Shown here piece by piece: positions 7,998-18,026 of a stretch of 64,000 bases of DNA. Position 1 is the stretch's first letter. Each line of letters begins with the position of its first letter. Origin of the DNA: Alkaliphilus sp. B6464 (GTDB lineage Bacteria > Bacillota > Clostridia > Peptostreptococcales > Natronincolaceae); contig NZ_CP058557.1 of assembly GCF_018141165.1 (NCBI RefSeq), positions 2,480,001 through 2,544,000 of the forward strand. The letters run 5' to 3'. The position numbers were made by a program, and so were the translations under genes. Below the pieces are notes generated by a model. The model was given only the letters and a program-made list of their open reading frames with translations. It was not told the origin of the DNA and did not search any database.

Positions 7998-9071
7998 ATG
8001 ACTAATAAAAGCATTGAACAAAAAGGAAAGGGCTTAGGGTTTTTTGAAACTTATTTAACAGTATGGGTAGCAGCTTGCATTGTAATTGGGGTAGTAATAG
8101 GACAGTTTTTACCAATAGTTCCTCAAGTATTAAATAAGTTTACCTATTATGAAATCTCTATTCCAATTGCAATTTTAATCTGGTTAATGATTTACCCAAT
8201 GATGCTAAAAATTGATTTTACTAGTATTGTAGAAGCTACAAAAAAACCAAAGGGACTAATTGTAACTTGCGCTACAAACTGGTTAATTAAGCCTTTTACT
8301 ATGTATGCAATAGCAGCATTTTTCTTAAAAGTAGTATTTAGTGCTTTAATTCCTGAAGCTCTAGCAAATGAATATTTAGCAGGTGCAGTAATACTAGGAG
8401 CAGCTCCTTGTACAGCAATGGTATTTGTATGGGGACATTTAACTAAAGGAGATCCTGCATATACTCTAGTACAAGTAGCAGTAAATGATCTTATTCTTTT
8501 ATTTGCGTTTACTCCTATTGTAGCTATTTTACTAGGAGTAACAGATGTAGTTGTACCCTATGGAACCTTATTTTTATCTGTAATTCTATTTATTGTTATT
8601 CCATTAGCTGGTGGATACTTCTCTAGAAAATACATTGTAAAAAATAAGGGAATAGAATATTTTGAAAATGTATTTTTGAAGAAGTTTGATAATGTAACTA
8701 TTATAGGACTATTATTAACACTAATTATTATATTTACCTTCCAAGGCGATGTTATTTTAAGTAATCCTCTACACATTGCATTAATTGCTGTGCCCCTAAC
8801 GATTCAAACTTTCTTTATATTTATTGTTGCCTATGGATGGGCAAAAGCTTGGAAATTGCCTCATAGTATAGCAGCACCTGCTGGAATGATAGGAGCAAGT
8901 AACTTTTTTGAACTTGCAGTAGCAGTAGCAATATCACTATTTGGATTGAATTCTGGCGCAACCTTAGCTACAGTAGTTGGAGTATTAGTAGAAGTGCCAG
9001 TAATGCTTGCATTGGTTAAGATAGCTAATAGTACAAGGCATTGGTTTCCAGAAGTGGGTAAGGGAAACTAA
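7998..9071 (+). CDS. acr3: Acr3-family arsenite efflux permease
   Basis: A 357-residue membrane protein with about ten hydrophobic segments. The family signature cysteine is visible in GAAPCTAMVFVWGHL, and the second conserved stretch is GMIGASNFFELAVAVAI. It exports As(III) made by ArsC, probably energised by ArsA. It has a good SD (GGGGG) before ATG 7998. It is the last gene of the operon, followed by a terminator. Confidence 0.95.
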   Translation: MTNKSIEQKGKGLGFFETYLTVWVAACIVIGVVIGQFLPIVPQVLNKFTYYEISIPIAILIWLMIYPMMLKIDFTSIVEATKKPKGLIVTCATNWLIKPFTMYAIAAFFLKVVFSALIPEALANEYLAGAVILGAAPCTAMVFVWGHLTKGDPAYTLVQVAVNDLILLFAFTPIVAILLGVTDVVVPYGTLFLSVILFIVIPLAGGYFSRKYIVKNKGIEYFENVFLKKFDNVTIIGLLLTLIIIFTFQGDVILSNPLHIALIAVPLTIQTFFIFIVAYGWAKAWKLPHSIAAPAGMIGASNFFELAVAVAISLFGLNSGATLATVVGVLVEVPVMLALVKIANSTRHWFPEVGKGN

Positions 9072-9097
9072 TATAAAATAGGAACAAATAAAAATGG

Positions 9098-9140
9098 GCT
9101 GACTTAGGTGGTTTTATATGACTTGAGTCAGCTTTTTATT
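9098..9140 (+). terminator. Terminator of the ars operon
   Basis: GCTGACTTAGG (9098-9108) pairs with CTTGAGTCAGC (9122-9132), and a T-rich run follows. Confidence 0.75.
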
Positions 9141-9514
9141 TTAAATTTTTCCTGAAGAAAACAAAAAAGACAAAAATGGAAAGTCCCTTAAAGATGAGAG
9201 AAAATCAAGAAATAAATAGTTTAATACTTAATTGACTACATCTATAAAAGGTGTAGTTTTTGCTTTTGCGAAATGATATTAAAAATAGATAGTTTTAAAT
9301 AAATATCTTCCCAACTTTATAAAAAAGCAATTTAAAATATAAGTAGCAAGTAACTGTGTTGTAAGTAAAAAGTTCTGTGCGACTATTTTTTACGACAACA
9401 ATAGCACATTAATGGATCATATATATGTTCTGCTTGTTTTAAGTCTATATTAGCAATATAATTATTATTAATAGGATGCTTCCAATAATTATAAAGTATG
9501 AAAGAGGTGTCGAT
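9140..9514. other. Gap between acr3 and the XRE regulator
   Basis: No gene is seen. One hairpin with a T-run, ACTACATC (9235-9242) against GGTGTAGT (9250-9257) then TTTTTG, looks like an extra plus-strand terminator. The remainder is AT-rich and must hold the promoter of the regulator at 9515; none stands out. Confidence 0.5.
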
Positions 9515-10201
9515 ATGAGTCGTATTGCTGCAAAAATAAAAGAGGCAAGAATTAAAGCAAAAATTACAGAAAAAGAATTAGCAAAGAAGTGTGGTTTAAC
9601 AGCAAGTTATATTATTCAAATAGAATCAGGCAAAAAAGTGGTTAATGAAAAAGTAGCTGAAAATATTTTAGAAGCATTAGGAGAGAAATTGGAGTTTATG
9701 TATCAAGAAGATAAAAAGGAAGAAAAGCCGGTTAATTCTATTGAAAAAAAACGTAAAAATAATAATAAAGATGAGTTTTATACTGTGGAGCCTACAGATC
9801 AGTGGTCTGATGCTTTGTCCAATATTATTAAGAAATTTCCTATACATGAAATAAATAATAATAAAATAGTAGGCTATAAAGAATTGCCTGTTTTAGGGAA
9901 AAAAATAGATGGCCATAGCTGGGATAAAGTACTGTTTATTAAATCACCAGATAATAAGATGGAAGTATTCCGTATAAAAAAAGATGATGTTATTACAATT
10001 CATTTGACAAGTGAAATACAAAATAATTGCATTTATTTATTTGAAATTAACAATAAAAAGATGATTAGGCAACTGCGAAAAGAATCAAATAATAAAATAA
10101 TCATTTCTACTGGAGTTAAAGGAGAGGATCCAGATACTACAGAGTTAAGCAGAATTAAAGTAATTGGAAAATGTGTAAAGGTAGAGTTTGAGTTAGTATA
10201 G
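9515..10201 (+). CDS. XRE-type regulator with LexA/S24-like C-terminal domain
   Basis: The product has 228 residues from the ATG at 9515, which has GAGGTG upstream; an earlier in-frame ATG at 9476 does not. Residues 1-60 form an XRE helix-turn-helix (KIKEARIKAKITEKELAKKCGLTASYIIQIESGK shows the fold). A Lys-rich linker leads to a domain of about 120 residues (ELPVLGKKIDGHSW to KVIGKCVKVEFEL) like the S24 fold, but no catalytic Ser/Lys pair is evident. The target is unknown. It stands alone upstream of htpG with its own spacing. Confidence 0.8.
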   Translation: MSRIAAKIKEARIKAKITEKELAKKCGLTASYIIQIESGKKVVNEKVAENILEALGEKLEFMYQEDKKEEKPVNSIEKKRKNNNKDEFYTVEPTDQWSDALSNIIKKFPIHEINNNKIVGYKELPVLGKKIDGHSWDKVLFIKSPDNKMEVFRIKKDDVITIHLTSEIQNNCIYLFEINNKKMIRQLRKESNNKIIISTGVKGEDPDTTELSRIKVIGKCVKVEFELV

Positions 10202-10283
10202 AAAATGATGATTAAACATAGTAGATTGTTATAACCAATACCACTAATTAAGATAATAATTTTTTATTTTAGTAGGTTTGCTG

Positions 10284-10312
10284 TTGACAAGAAAAATGTA
10301 ATATGATATATA
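10284..10312 (+). promoter_or_regulatory. Sigma-A promoter of htpG
   Basis: TTGACA (10284-10289), a 17-base spacer and TATATA (10307-10312). The CIRCE element starts 11 bases downstream, at the expected transcript start. Confidence 0.75.
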
Positions 10313-10323
10313 AAGATTAAGAG

Positions 10324-10350
10324 TTAGCACTCGGTGATTGAGAGTGCTAA
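10324..10350. promoter_or_regulatory. CIRCE element (HrcA operator)
   Basis: TTAGCACTC (10324-10332), 9 bases, GAGTGCTAA (10342-10350): an exact match to the CIRCE consensus, just downstream of the htpG promoter. HrcA repression relieved by heat stress is the established function of this operator. Confidence 0.95.
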
Positions 10351-10428
10351 TAAAATATAATGTTATACTACTTTTTTATTATAGTCAAAATTTTATTTGT
10401 AGTTTTTATTGAGAGAGGAGAGATTTAT

Positions 10429-12309
10429 TTGGAAACAAAACAGTTTAGGGCTGAATCCAAAAGGTTATTAGACTTAATGATTAACTCAATCTACACTCAT
10501 AGGGAAATATTTTTGAGAGAACTAATTTCCAATGCTAGTGATGCTATTGATAAAATATACTATAGAGCATTAACTGATGATACCTTAGAATTTGATAAAG
10601 ATGATTATTACATAAAGATTATTTTAGATGAAAGAAACAGAGTATTAAAAATCATCGATACTGGTATAGGGATGACAAAAGAAGAATTAGAAGATAATTT
10701 GGGAACTATTGCAAAGAGCGGATCTCTAGCATTTAAAAAGGAAAATGAATTAAAAGATGGATATGATATAATCGGACAGTTTGGAGTTGGTTTCTATTCA
10801 GCATTTATGGTAGCTGAAACAGTTACCGTAATTAGCAAAGCTCTTGATAGTGAAGGAGCATACAAATGGGAGTCACAAGGAATAGATGGATATACTATTG
10901 AACCATGGGAAAAAGATACAGTTGGAACAGAAATTATTCTAAAAATAAAAGAGAATACAGAAGATGAAAAATATGATGAGTATTTAGAAGAATATAGATT
11001 AAAGGATATAATCAAAAAGTACTCAGACTTTATAAGATATCCAATTAAAATGGATGTTACTATAAAGAAATTCAAAGAGGGTAGCGAAAATGAATACGAA
11101 GACTATTTAGAAGAGCAAACAATTAATAGTATGGTACCAATTTGGAGAAAAAACAAAAACGAACTTACTGAAGAAGATTATGATAATTTCTATTCTGAAA
11201 AACGCTATGGATTTGATAAGCCTGTAAAACATATCCATATAAGTGCTGATGGTGCTGTAAGGTATAATGCAATTTTATTTATTCCTGAAAGAATACCTTT
11301 TGATTACTACACAAAGGAATATGAGAAGGGATTAGAGTTATATTCTAATGGTGTACTTATTATGAATAAGTGCTCGGACTTACTTCCAGATTATTTTAGC
11401 TTTGTAAAAGGAATGGTAGATTCGGAGGATTTATCTTTAAATATTTCTAGAGAAATGTTACAACACGATAGACAGCTTAAATTAATTTCAAAAAACATTA
11501 AAAATAAAATAAAAAATGAATTGTTAGCTTTATTAAAGGATGATAGAGATAAATATGAAGAGTTCTATAAGTCTTTCGGCAGACAATTAAAATATGGAGT
11601 ATACAGTGACTTTGGAAGCAATAAGGACATGCTACAGGACCTATTAATGTTCTATTCATCAAAAGCAAAGAAACTTGTAACTTTAAATGAGTATATTTCG
11701 GGAATGGCTGACGATCAGAAATATATTTATTATGCTACAGGTGAATCTAATGAAAGAATAGAGAAATTGCCTCAAACTGAGTTGGTAACAGAAAAAGGAT
11801 TTGAAATTCTTTATCTGACAGAGGAAATTGATGAATTTGTATTAAAAGTTCTAATGGCTTATAAGGAAAAAGAGTTTAAATCTGTATCTGCTGGCGACTT
11901 AGGTATTGAAGATCAAGAGAATGAAAATGCTTCAGGTACTGAAGATACAGCCAATAAGGAATTATTTGAAAAAATGAAAACTATATTATCTGATAAGGTA
12001 AAGGATGTAAGAATATCGAAGAGATTAAAATCTCACCCAGTATGTTTGACTAATGATGGAGAAATTTCAATAGAGATGGAAAAAATATTAAATACAATGC
12101 CAAACAATCAAAATATTAAAGCAGATAAGATATTGGAAATTAATATAAATCACAATGTATTTGAAGCACTAAAGGACTCCTACGAAAAAGATCAAGAAAA
12201 ATTTAGTTTATTTACTAGTTTACTTTATAATCAAGCTCTACTTATCGAAGGACTACAAATTAATGATCCAGTAGAGTTTACTAATGATATTTGCAAATTA
12301 ATGATTTAG
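10429..12309 (+). CDS. htpG: HtpG (bacterial Hsp90) chaperone
   Basis: The product has 626 residues from the TTG at 10429, which has GAGAGGAG a few bases upstream and gives [17 protein letters not shown], the normal Hsp90 start. The earlier ATG at 10360 would add a spurious hydrophobic stretch. GHKL ATPase motifs are present: [20 protein letters not shown] and [13 protein letters not shown]. The middle-domain catalytic-arginine region is [14 protein letters not shown]. It is an ATP-driven cytosolic folding chaperone. The CIRCE element places it in the HrcA regulon; in B. subtilis htpG is not CIRCE-controlled. Confidence 0.96.
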   Translation: METKQFRAESKRLLDLMINSIYTHREIFLRELISNASDAIDKIYYRALTDDTLEFDKDDYYIKIILDERNRVLKIIDTGIGMTKEELEDNLGTIAKSGSLAFKKENELKDGYDIIGQFGVGFYSAFMVAETVTVISKALDSEGAYKWESQGIDGYTIEPWEKDTVGTEIILKIKENTEDEKYDEYLEEYRLKDIIKKYSDFIRYPIKMDVTIKKFKEGSENEYEDYLEEQTINSMVPIWRKNKNELTEEDYDNFYSEKRYGFDKPVKHIHISADGAVRYNAILFIPERIPFDYYTKEYEKGLELYSNGVLIMNKCSDLLPDYFSFVKGMVDSEDLSLNISREMLQHDRQLKLISKNIKNKIKNELLALLKDDRDKYEEFYKSFGRQLKYGVYSDFGSNKDMLQDLLMFYSSKAKKLVTLNEYISGMADDQKYIYYATGESNERIEKLPQTELVTEKGFEILYLTEEIDEFVLKVLMAYKEKEFKSVSAGDLGIEDQENENASGTEDTANKELFEKMKTILSDKVKDVRISKRLKSHPVCLTNDGEISIEMEKILNTMPNNQNIKADKILEININHNVFEALKDSYEKDQEKFSLFTSLLYNQALLIEGLQINDPVEFTNDICKLMI

Positions 12310-12311
12310 CA

Positions 12312-12352
12312 AAAAGCCACATTCAAGAGAATTGCCCTTGAATGTGGCTTTT
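12312..12352. terminator. Strong terminator after htpG
   Basis: Sixteen-base perfect arms (12312-12327 and 12337-12352), loop of 9, with A-run and T-run ends. Confidence 0.85.
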
Positions 12353-12443
12353 AAAATAAAAAAGACGATACGGTTAAATAACTGTATCATCCAAACAAAA
12401 AAATACATACATTATATTAACTAAGTGTATAGGAGGAAACACT

Positions 12444-12740
12444 ATGGAGCGTAGATATATGAAAGATAAATATTATATTGCTGTGTTCGAATCAAGAAAC
12501 CACGCCATACAATTATATCAGTATTTAAGTAGACAACATTATAGCCAATATGAGTTAGTATCGACGCCATGTAAAATAAAGGCGGGTTGTAGTTACTCTA
12601 TTAAGTTTACAGATTTAAAGGATTATGAGTTTTTGAAGAATCTAGCCGATAAATCCGCTAGGAACATATTGAATATGTATGAAATTAGTCGACAAAATGG
12701 AAAAAGAATCTTAAGTAAGTTAGATTTAAAAGAAATATAG
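12444..12740 (+). CDS. DUF3343 family small protein
   Basis: A 98-residue protein with SD AGGAGG 7 bases before ATG 12444. The pattern KYYIAVFESRNHAIQLYQYL then TPCKIKAGCSYSIKF matches DUF3343, a clostridial family with a conserved Cys (here in the PCKIKAGC pair) sometimes proposed as an S/Se carrier. The C-terminal extension (ISRQNGKRILSKLDL) is basic. It is monocistronic and followed by a convergent gene. The biochemical role is not established. Confidence 0.7.
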   Translation: MERRYMKDKYYIAVFESRNHAIQLYQYLSRQHYSQYELVSTPCKIKAGCSYSIKFTDLKDYEFLKNLADKSARNILNMYEISRQNGKRILSKLDLKEI

Positions 12741-12754
12741 TATATAGATTAAAT

Positions 12755-14182
12755 CTATTTAAAAAAGTTTACAAAACGTTGAAACATGCTATTATTAGTA
12801 GGAAGATTATTTAGTTTATCTTGTAATATTAACATATGTTTTTTATAATCTACTATTTTTTCTTCTAATAAATTTAAATCTATTTCACAATCAGCAATAT
12901 TTTTCACAAACTCTTGTTTTTTCCCTTCTATTTCAGAGAGCTGCTTTTCTAAAGTTTTATAATTAGATAGTAGCTCTTTTATTATTTCAGTAGATTGATC
13001 ATTTTCATTTTTTATTGTATAAAAATCATTTGTGGGCGATGAATTTAAAACTGGATTTTTTGGCTCATATTCTTCGGTTTCTTTTATAGTACTTATAATA
13101 GGATCTTGAGGTTTTAAAACTTCAGGTTCTATATATGTCTCATTCTCTGTGCTATTAAATAAATCTATACCAACAATCTCAATTGTATCTGTAATATTTC
13201 CATAAAGGTGTTTAATAAAAAAGTTTTCATCTATTTCAGGGCTATTAGAGTATCTAATAATCCTAGAGTCTTCTACTTTATATAGATTATTACCTACTGA
13301 CCCCCAAGAATGTCCGAAGTCTTTTGATATAATTTCAATAATTTGGTTATTTTGTTTGCAGTAAATTTTCAATATATCTGACTCTTGAATTAATATAGGA
13401 GAATGGTTATTTGAATTTTTATTAGACAAGATTTGTGTATTAGACCACTTTGATCTAGAGTCAATTACATTAGTCTTTTTTTTGTATTTTAATATAAAGT
13501 TATTTTGCTGTATAGTACACCAAACCAAATGAAGATTATCATTTTTGTCTATGAATATATAAGGATGAGAATGGTCTTCCTGTGAATTGGTTATTAACTC
13601 ACTAATACTCCATTTTTTAGTAGATAGATTAAATCTATTATAGTATAGTTGATGATTATTTTTATAATATACTTTGTATACTAAATGAAGATTTTTCAAG
13701 CTATCTATAGAAACTTGAAGAGGACTAGGATATTTTCCGTGGATGTAATTTCCAACTACAAGTCTATCTATACCGGTTTCATTCCAATATATATGTTCAA
13801 CATAAGATAACATAGGGGTAAGTAAATTTGTTTTTGTGTAGATAATGTGTGTATAATTACCATTAACATATAACATTAAATATCTATATATATTGGACTT
13901 GATATCGAACTTTGAAATCGTTTTATAATTCCACTTATCATTTTGATTTATATAGTATAATAAATCTCCTTCTTTAGTGACACAAATAAGATGAATTTTT
14001 TCGCGTCTATCAATTGTTACTGAAAAATCTACAATTGAGCTGACTAATAGATTATTTTCTAAGAGAGTATTGTTGTTAGCATATATACTATAATGCAATG
14101 ACTTATCATTACTTAAGAAAAAATGGTAGGTTAAATTTTTATTAGTTCTAACTAAATATTGTTGATCAGCAGTCAGTTGCAT
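12755..14182 (-). CDS. Beta-propeller-like protein with C-terminal coiled coil
   Basis: The product has about 475 residues from the ATG at 14182, preceded by AAAGGATGTG; the GTG at 14191 lies too close to that SD. Residues 1-300 hold repeated strands with motifs such as IHLICVTKEGDLLYYI, LHLVYKVYYKNNHQLYY and LHLVWCTIQQNNFILKY, which look like blades of a BNR/sialidase-type propeller. A proline/acid-rich linker leads to a coiled coil (about 395-465: NYKTLEKQLSEIEGKKQEF onward). There is no signal peptide, so a cytosolic or spore-surface location is possible. It diverges from the gene at 14312. No firm family name. Confidence 0.65.
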   Translation of the reverse strand: MQLTADQQYLVRTNKNLTYHFFLSNDKSLHYSIYANNNTLLENNLLVSSIVDFSVTIDRREKIHLICVTKEGDLLYYINQNDKWNYKTISKFDIKSNIYRYLMLYVNGNYTHIIYTKTNLLTPMLSYVEHIYWNETGIDRLVVGNYIHGKYPSPLQVSIDSLKNLHLVYKVYYKNNHQLYYNRFNLSTKKWSISELITNSQEDHSHPYIFIDKNDNLHLVWCTIQQNNFILKYKKKTNVIDSRSKWSNTQILSNKNSNNHSPILIQESDILKIYCKQNNQIIEIISKDFGHSWGSVGNNLYKVEDSRIIRYSNSPEIDENFFIKHLYGNITDTIEIVGIDLFNSTENETYIEPEVLKPQDPIISTIKETEEYEPKNPVLNSSPTNDFYTIKNENDQSTEIIKELLSNYKTLEKQLSEIEGKKQEFVKNIADCEIDLNLLEEKIVDYKKHMLILQDKLNNLPTNNSMFQRFVNFFK

Positions 14183-14311
14183 ATAACTCACATCCTTTTT
14201 AAAAAAAATTTTTTTTAAATAATCACAAATATTAACTTACTCCATATTATGATATTACAAGTAAAATTATTAATATATTGAGATTTAAAATAAAATGAGG
14301 GGGGAAAACCT

Positions 14312-14977
14312 ATGCCGTTAAATCTTGATTCTAACTTATTACAACAAAGTCCATGCGATCCATACTTTCCAGAATTTGTTACTGCATGTGTAATAGTTGA
14401 CAAAGTATACTTCCAATGTCAACAAAGAGAGTGCATTGAAAATGTGCGAGTTAGACTGCCACATGATTGCGCATCTAAATTTGAATTTTTAGATGTTGTA
14501 TTTAACCCAGGAGAAATTATAAATGGAACACTAATAATTACAGATATACCAAGTAGACCAAATTTTAGAAGAGTAAGATTTAAAGTAAAAGTTACTTTTA
14601 CAGCAAGAATTCGAAATACAACAACAGGAGCTATTGAAAATATTGCTGGTGAATTACCACCAATCCAAAAAGATATAGTTTTATTCATTCCTGACGCAAG
14701 AGATGAATTCACGTTTAAGATTGTAGTTGAAACTCTATCACAATCATTAACTGAGCCTATATTTGATGATGGTGTCTTAATATTTACTATCGGAGTATTT
14801 ATGATTATTAAAGTAGTTGGTAAAGTACAATTACTTATTCCAGAGTTTGGATTCTGTCCTGCACCACCTGAGTGTGAAGAATTCTTACCAACAGATATAT
14901 GCGATGAATTCGAAATGGAAGACTTCCCACCTTTCTTCCCACCACAGTTGGAAGATATACCTCTTGGATTTATGTAA
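14312..14977 (+). CDS. Possible spore-associated protein with Cys-rich ends
   Basis: A 221-residue protein with SD GAGGGGGG before ATG 14312. The N-terminus has Cys-rich CDPYFPEFVTACVIVDKVYFQCQ, the centre is beta-rich (FRRVRFKVKVTFTARIR), and the C-terminus has FGFCPAPPECEEF and a Pro/Phe/acidic tail. Such sequences recur in clostridial spore-former genomes and resemble SPOCS/DUF3794-type proteins, but the match is only from memory. No signal peptide is present. It is divergent from the propeller gene, and a terminator follows at once. Confidence 0.55.
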   Translation: MPLNLDSNLLQQSPCDPYFPEFVTACVIVDKVYFQCQQRECIENVRVRLPHDCASKFEFLDVVFNPGEIINGTLIITDIPSRPNFRRVRFKVKVTFTARIRNTTTGAIENIAGELPPIQKDIVLFIPDARDEFTFKIVVETLSQSLTEPIFDDGVLIFTIGVFMIIKVVGKVQLLIPEFGFCPAPPECEEFLPTDICDEFEMEDFPPFFPPQLEDIPLGFM

Positions 14978-14985
14978 ATAACAAT

Positions 14986-15014
14986 AAAAAGCTACCGTAA
15001 TGGTAGCTTTTTAT
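14986..15014. terminator. Bidirectional terminator
   Basis: AAAAAGCTACC (14986-14996) and GGTAGCTTTTT (15002-15012) pair around 5 bases, between convergent genes. Confidence 0.85.
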
Positions 15015-15037
15015 TAAAAATATAGTATTTAAATTAA

Positions 15038-15808
15038 TTATTTTCTAATAAACATTTGAGTGTAATGTCCATTATGAATACCAACCCCAATATGAGTATA
15101 AGTAGGATTTAAAATGTTTTCTTTATGACCTTGTGATCTCATAAGTGCATTGTGGGCGGCTTCAACACTACTATTTTTTGCTATGTTTTCAGCTGCACCA
15201 CGATATTTAATTCCAAATTTAGTCATCATGTCAAATGGAGATCCATATGTTGGGGAATCATGAGAAAAATACTTGTTATCACTCATATCTTGAGATTTTA
15301 ATCTAGCAACATATGATAGATCAACGTCTATTTGTAATGGTTGTAACCCAGCATCTTGTCTTGCTTTGTTTACATATTCAATCATCTGAATTTCTGATGC
15401 AGTTAATGAATGCTTTCCATTAGAAGTAGATCCTGTGTCAGATCCAGTATTAGTATCAGTATCTGGTTGTGGTTCCTGTGGTTTAGGCTTAACATTTTCT
15501 TCTGGTTTTTCTACTGGCTTAGTTGTGTTGTCTGACGGTACTTCTGCAGGTTTATTAGTATTAGTTCCAGGTTTAGGATACTTTCCTATGGATACAATAT
15601 CACAATCTTTTGTTGTTTGATCTGGTTTACTTACAACCTTAAAGTATCCGTTGTTTTGTCGTATAGTTGCACTATTTGAATAAGTAGTTCCTGCAACATT
15701 AGATAAATTAATGTATTTTGTGTAAGCACTAGATGTCACAGGCATAGAAACTAATAGACCCGCCATAACTGTAGGTAATACTAACCTCTTACAATTTTTA
15801 AGTTTCAT
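15038..15808 (-). CDS. Secreted CAP-domain (SCP/YkwD-like) protein
   Basis: The product has 256 residues from the ATG at 15808, preceded by GGGAGGAAA. A signal peptide (KNCKRLVLPTVMAGLLVSMPVTSSAY) is followed by a linker rich in Pro/Thr/Lys/Glu (about 75-135). The C-terminal CAP domain (from LTASEIQMIEYVNKARQ) keeps the conserved His residues in YFSHDSP and SQGHKENILNP, and the final IHNGHYTQMF strand. These clostridial and Bacillus proteins are exported and found on cell walls or spores; the biochemical activity is unclear. Confidence 0.88.
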   Translation of the reverse strand: MKLKNCKRLVLPTVMAGLLVSMPVTSSAYTKYINLSNVAGTTYSNSATIRQNNGYFKVVSKPDQTTKDCDIVSIGKYPKPGTNTNKPAEVPSDNTTKPVEKPEENVKPKPQEPQPDTDTNTGSDTGSTSNGKHSLTASEIQMIEYVNKARQDAGLQPLQIDVDLSYVARLKSQDMSDNKYFSHDSPTYGSPFDMMTKFGIKYRGAAENIAKNSSVEAAHNALMRSQGHKENILNPTYTHIGVGIHNGHYTQMFIRK

Positions 15809-15986
15809 TATATTTCCTCCCTTTAATTTAGGCTTGTCATCATAATACAGTAACAAAGTTAAGATTTCAACACAATTCGACAATTTTTTTATGGTAATTT
15901 ATTGAACATAAGTTAAATCTAGTAAGTTAATAAAGTGATTCAGAAGCTTTATCTATACTGAAATTACAGTTATGAGGAGAATATAT

Positions 15987-16988
15987 ATGAAAGTATTAGC
16001 TTATATAAGAAATGACTATAAAAGTAATATAGGGGGAGATTCAATTCAATTTACTAAAACTGTAGAATATTTAAAAAGAAAAGGTATTGATGTTGTAATT
16101 TCCAGTAATCAACACGAAGATTTAAGGCCCTATGACTTAGTCCATATTTTTAATACTATTCGTATTGGAGATACATATCGGTATTATAAACGGAGTAAAG
16201 ATTTTAAAAAGAAGATTGTTTTGTCTCCTATATATTGGAACTATGGTATATATTTATATAAAAACTTTAATAAAGCAAAGTTTATAAATCGTTGGAATAT
16301 GGATAATGTATTAAGAAAAGAAGTTATGCAAAATGTAGATCTGATTTTACCAAGTTCAAAGATTGAGTTAGATATTATAAAGAAAGATTTCAATACTAGA
16401 AGACCGTGTAAAATTGTATACAATGGTGTAGATGCTTGTTTTTCTGAAGGAAAATCCGAAAAATTTTTAGATAGATATAAGATTAATAATGAAGATTTTG
16501 TTTTATCTGTTGGTAGAATCTGCCCGCATAAAAATCAACTAACACTTGCAAAAATATGTCAAAGTATAGATATACCTTTTGTAATGATAGGTCCAGTAAA
16601 TGATATAGAATACTTTAACAAGTGTAAATATGCAAATCCATTTTTAATACATATAAATGGATTAAATCATGAAGAGTTAGCTTCAGCCTATAGAGCAGCT
16701 AAGGTCCACTGCCTTGTTAGCTGGTATGAAACTCCGGGTCTGGTTAATTTAGAAGCTGGAATTGCTGGATGTAATATACTTACAACACCAGAAGGAAGTA
16801 CCAAGGAGTACTTTAAAGATTATGTAGAGTATTCATCATGGGATGATGATCGCAATATATTAGAAAAAATAGTGGCATTATTAAGTAAGAATAAAGATTA
16901 TAATTTAAAAAATCATATTGTAAATAATTTTCTGTGGGAGGATATAGCTGATTCTATAATAGATGCCTATAGAACTTTATTAAATTAG
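15987..16988 (+). CDS. GT4-type glycosyltransferase
   Basis: The product has 333 residues from the ATG at 15987, which has GAGGAG upstream. It has a GT-B fold pattern, with C-terminal nucleotide-sugar motifs LSVGRICPHKNQLTLA, HINGLNHEELASAYRAA and an E-x7-E-like SWYETPGLVNLEAGIAG. It probably transfers a sugar to a surface glycan or protein. The next gene is an RmlD-like reductase about 120 bases on, so the two may cooperate in surface glycosylation. The acceptor cannot be told. Confidence 0.85.
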   Translation: MKVLAYIRNDYKSNIGGDSIQFTKTVEYLKRKGIDVVISSNQHEDLRPYDLVHIFNTIRIGDTYRYYKRSKDFKKKIVLSPIYWNYGIYLYKNFNKAKFINRWNMDNVLRKEVMQNVDLILPSSKIELDIIKKDFNTRRPCKIVYNGVDACFSEGKSEKFLDRYKINNEDFVLSVGRICPHKNQLTLAKICQSIDIPFVMIGPVNDIEYFNKCKYANPFLIHINGLNHEELASAYRAAKVHCLVSWYETPGLVNLEAGIAGCNILTTPEGSTKEYFKDYVEYSSWDDDRNILEKIVALLSKNKDYNLKNHIVNNFLWEDIADSIIDAYRTLLN

Positions 16989-17111
16989 AAAATATAATAC
17001 CCTTTTAAAGATTACACCCAACAAAGCTATTAGAAAGTATTACTAAGTAGTAAGTATTTTACATATAATTATCCAATAAATAAAGAAAATTAAACTGATG
17101 AGGTGAAGTTA

Positions 17112-17936
17112 ATGAAGATTTGTATATTAGGTGGATCTGGACAGTTAGGGTATGAACTAAGTAAAGATTTAGAAAAACTTGATTTTGATATTGTATCTTT
17201 AAGAAGAAAAGATTTAGATATAACTAATTTAGATTCTTGTTATGAGATTTTAAATAGCATTAGACCTGAATTTGTTATACATGCTGCCGCTTATACGGAT
17301 ATAGATGGATGTGAAAAGACACCAGATTTAGCTTATAGTGTTAATACTAGTGGTACAGAAAATATTACAAAAGCAGTTGAAAAAATAGGCGCAAAATTAG
17401 TATATGTCAGTACAGATCATGTTTTTGACGGAGTTAAGGGATCACCTTACGATGAGTATGATACACCAAATCCTATTAATGTTTATGGTATGTCTAAATA
17501 TAATGGCGAGTTGATTGTGAAAAAAAATTTAGAAAAATATTTTATAGTAAGAACATCATCTATATTTGGGCATAGAAGTAAAAATCTTATAAAAGCAATT
17601 ACAAATTTAACAAACACTAATACAATTTTAAATATTATAAGTGATCAAAAAAGAAGTCCTACTTATTCAGCAGACTTTTCCACAGCATTGATTCAGCTTT
17701 TAAACAACGAAGATTATGGAATATATCATTTAGTGAACAAGGGAAGCTGCTCTTGGTACGAATTTGTTCAATATATATTCAAAATAAAAGAAATGGAAGT
17801 AAAAGTTGTTCCTATAGATTCTAGAGATCTGCAGTTGATTGCTAAAAGACCCGAAAATGTTAGTTTAAATAATAGTTCATATATTAGATTAAAATCATGG
17901 GAAGAAGCGGTAGAAGAATATCTGACTTTTACGTAG
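17112..17936 (+). CDS. RmlD-like dTDP-4-dehydrorhamnose reductase
   Basis: The product has 274 residues from the ATG at 17112 after GAGGTG. It is an extended SDR fold with nucleotide motif GGSGQLG at the N-terminus, HAAAYTDIDGCE, the active-site YxxxK as YGMSK, and DHVFDG. It would reduce dTDP-4-keto-rhamnose or a related nucleotide sugar. Other rhamnose genes (rmlA, B, C) are absent nearby, so the exact substrate is uncertain. Confidence 0.85.
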   Translation: MKICILGGSGQLGYELSKDLEKLDFDIVSLRRKDLDITNLDSCYEILNSIRPEFVIHAAAYTDIDGCEKTPDLAYSVNTSGTENITKAVEKIGAKLVYVSTDHVFDGVKGSPYDEYDTPNPINVYGMSKYNGELIVKKNLEKYFIVRTSSIFGHRSKNLIKAITNLTNTNTILNIISDQKRSPTYSADFSTALIQLLNNEDYGIYHLVNKGSCSWYEFVQYIFKIKEMEVKVVPIDSRDLQLIAKRPENVSLNNSSYIRLKSWEEAVEEYLTFT

Positions 17937-18026
17937 TTGCATGTGAATTTTGATGTTAGCAATATAATTTATTGAGCATATAATAAATAAGGTATTTACT
18001 TAAATGTGTTTAAAGGGGGTTTAATA

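Noticed and set aside
10360-10428. N-terminal membrane segment on HtpG
   Set aside because: It results from an upstream ATG without SD; the TTG at 10429 has a strong SD and gives the family's normal start.
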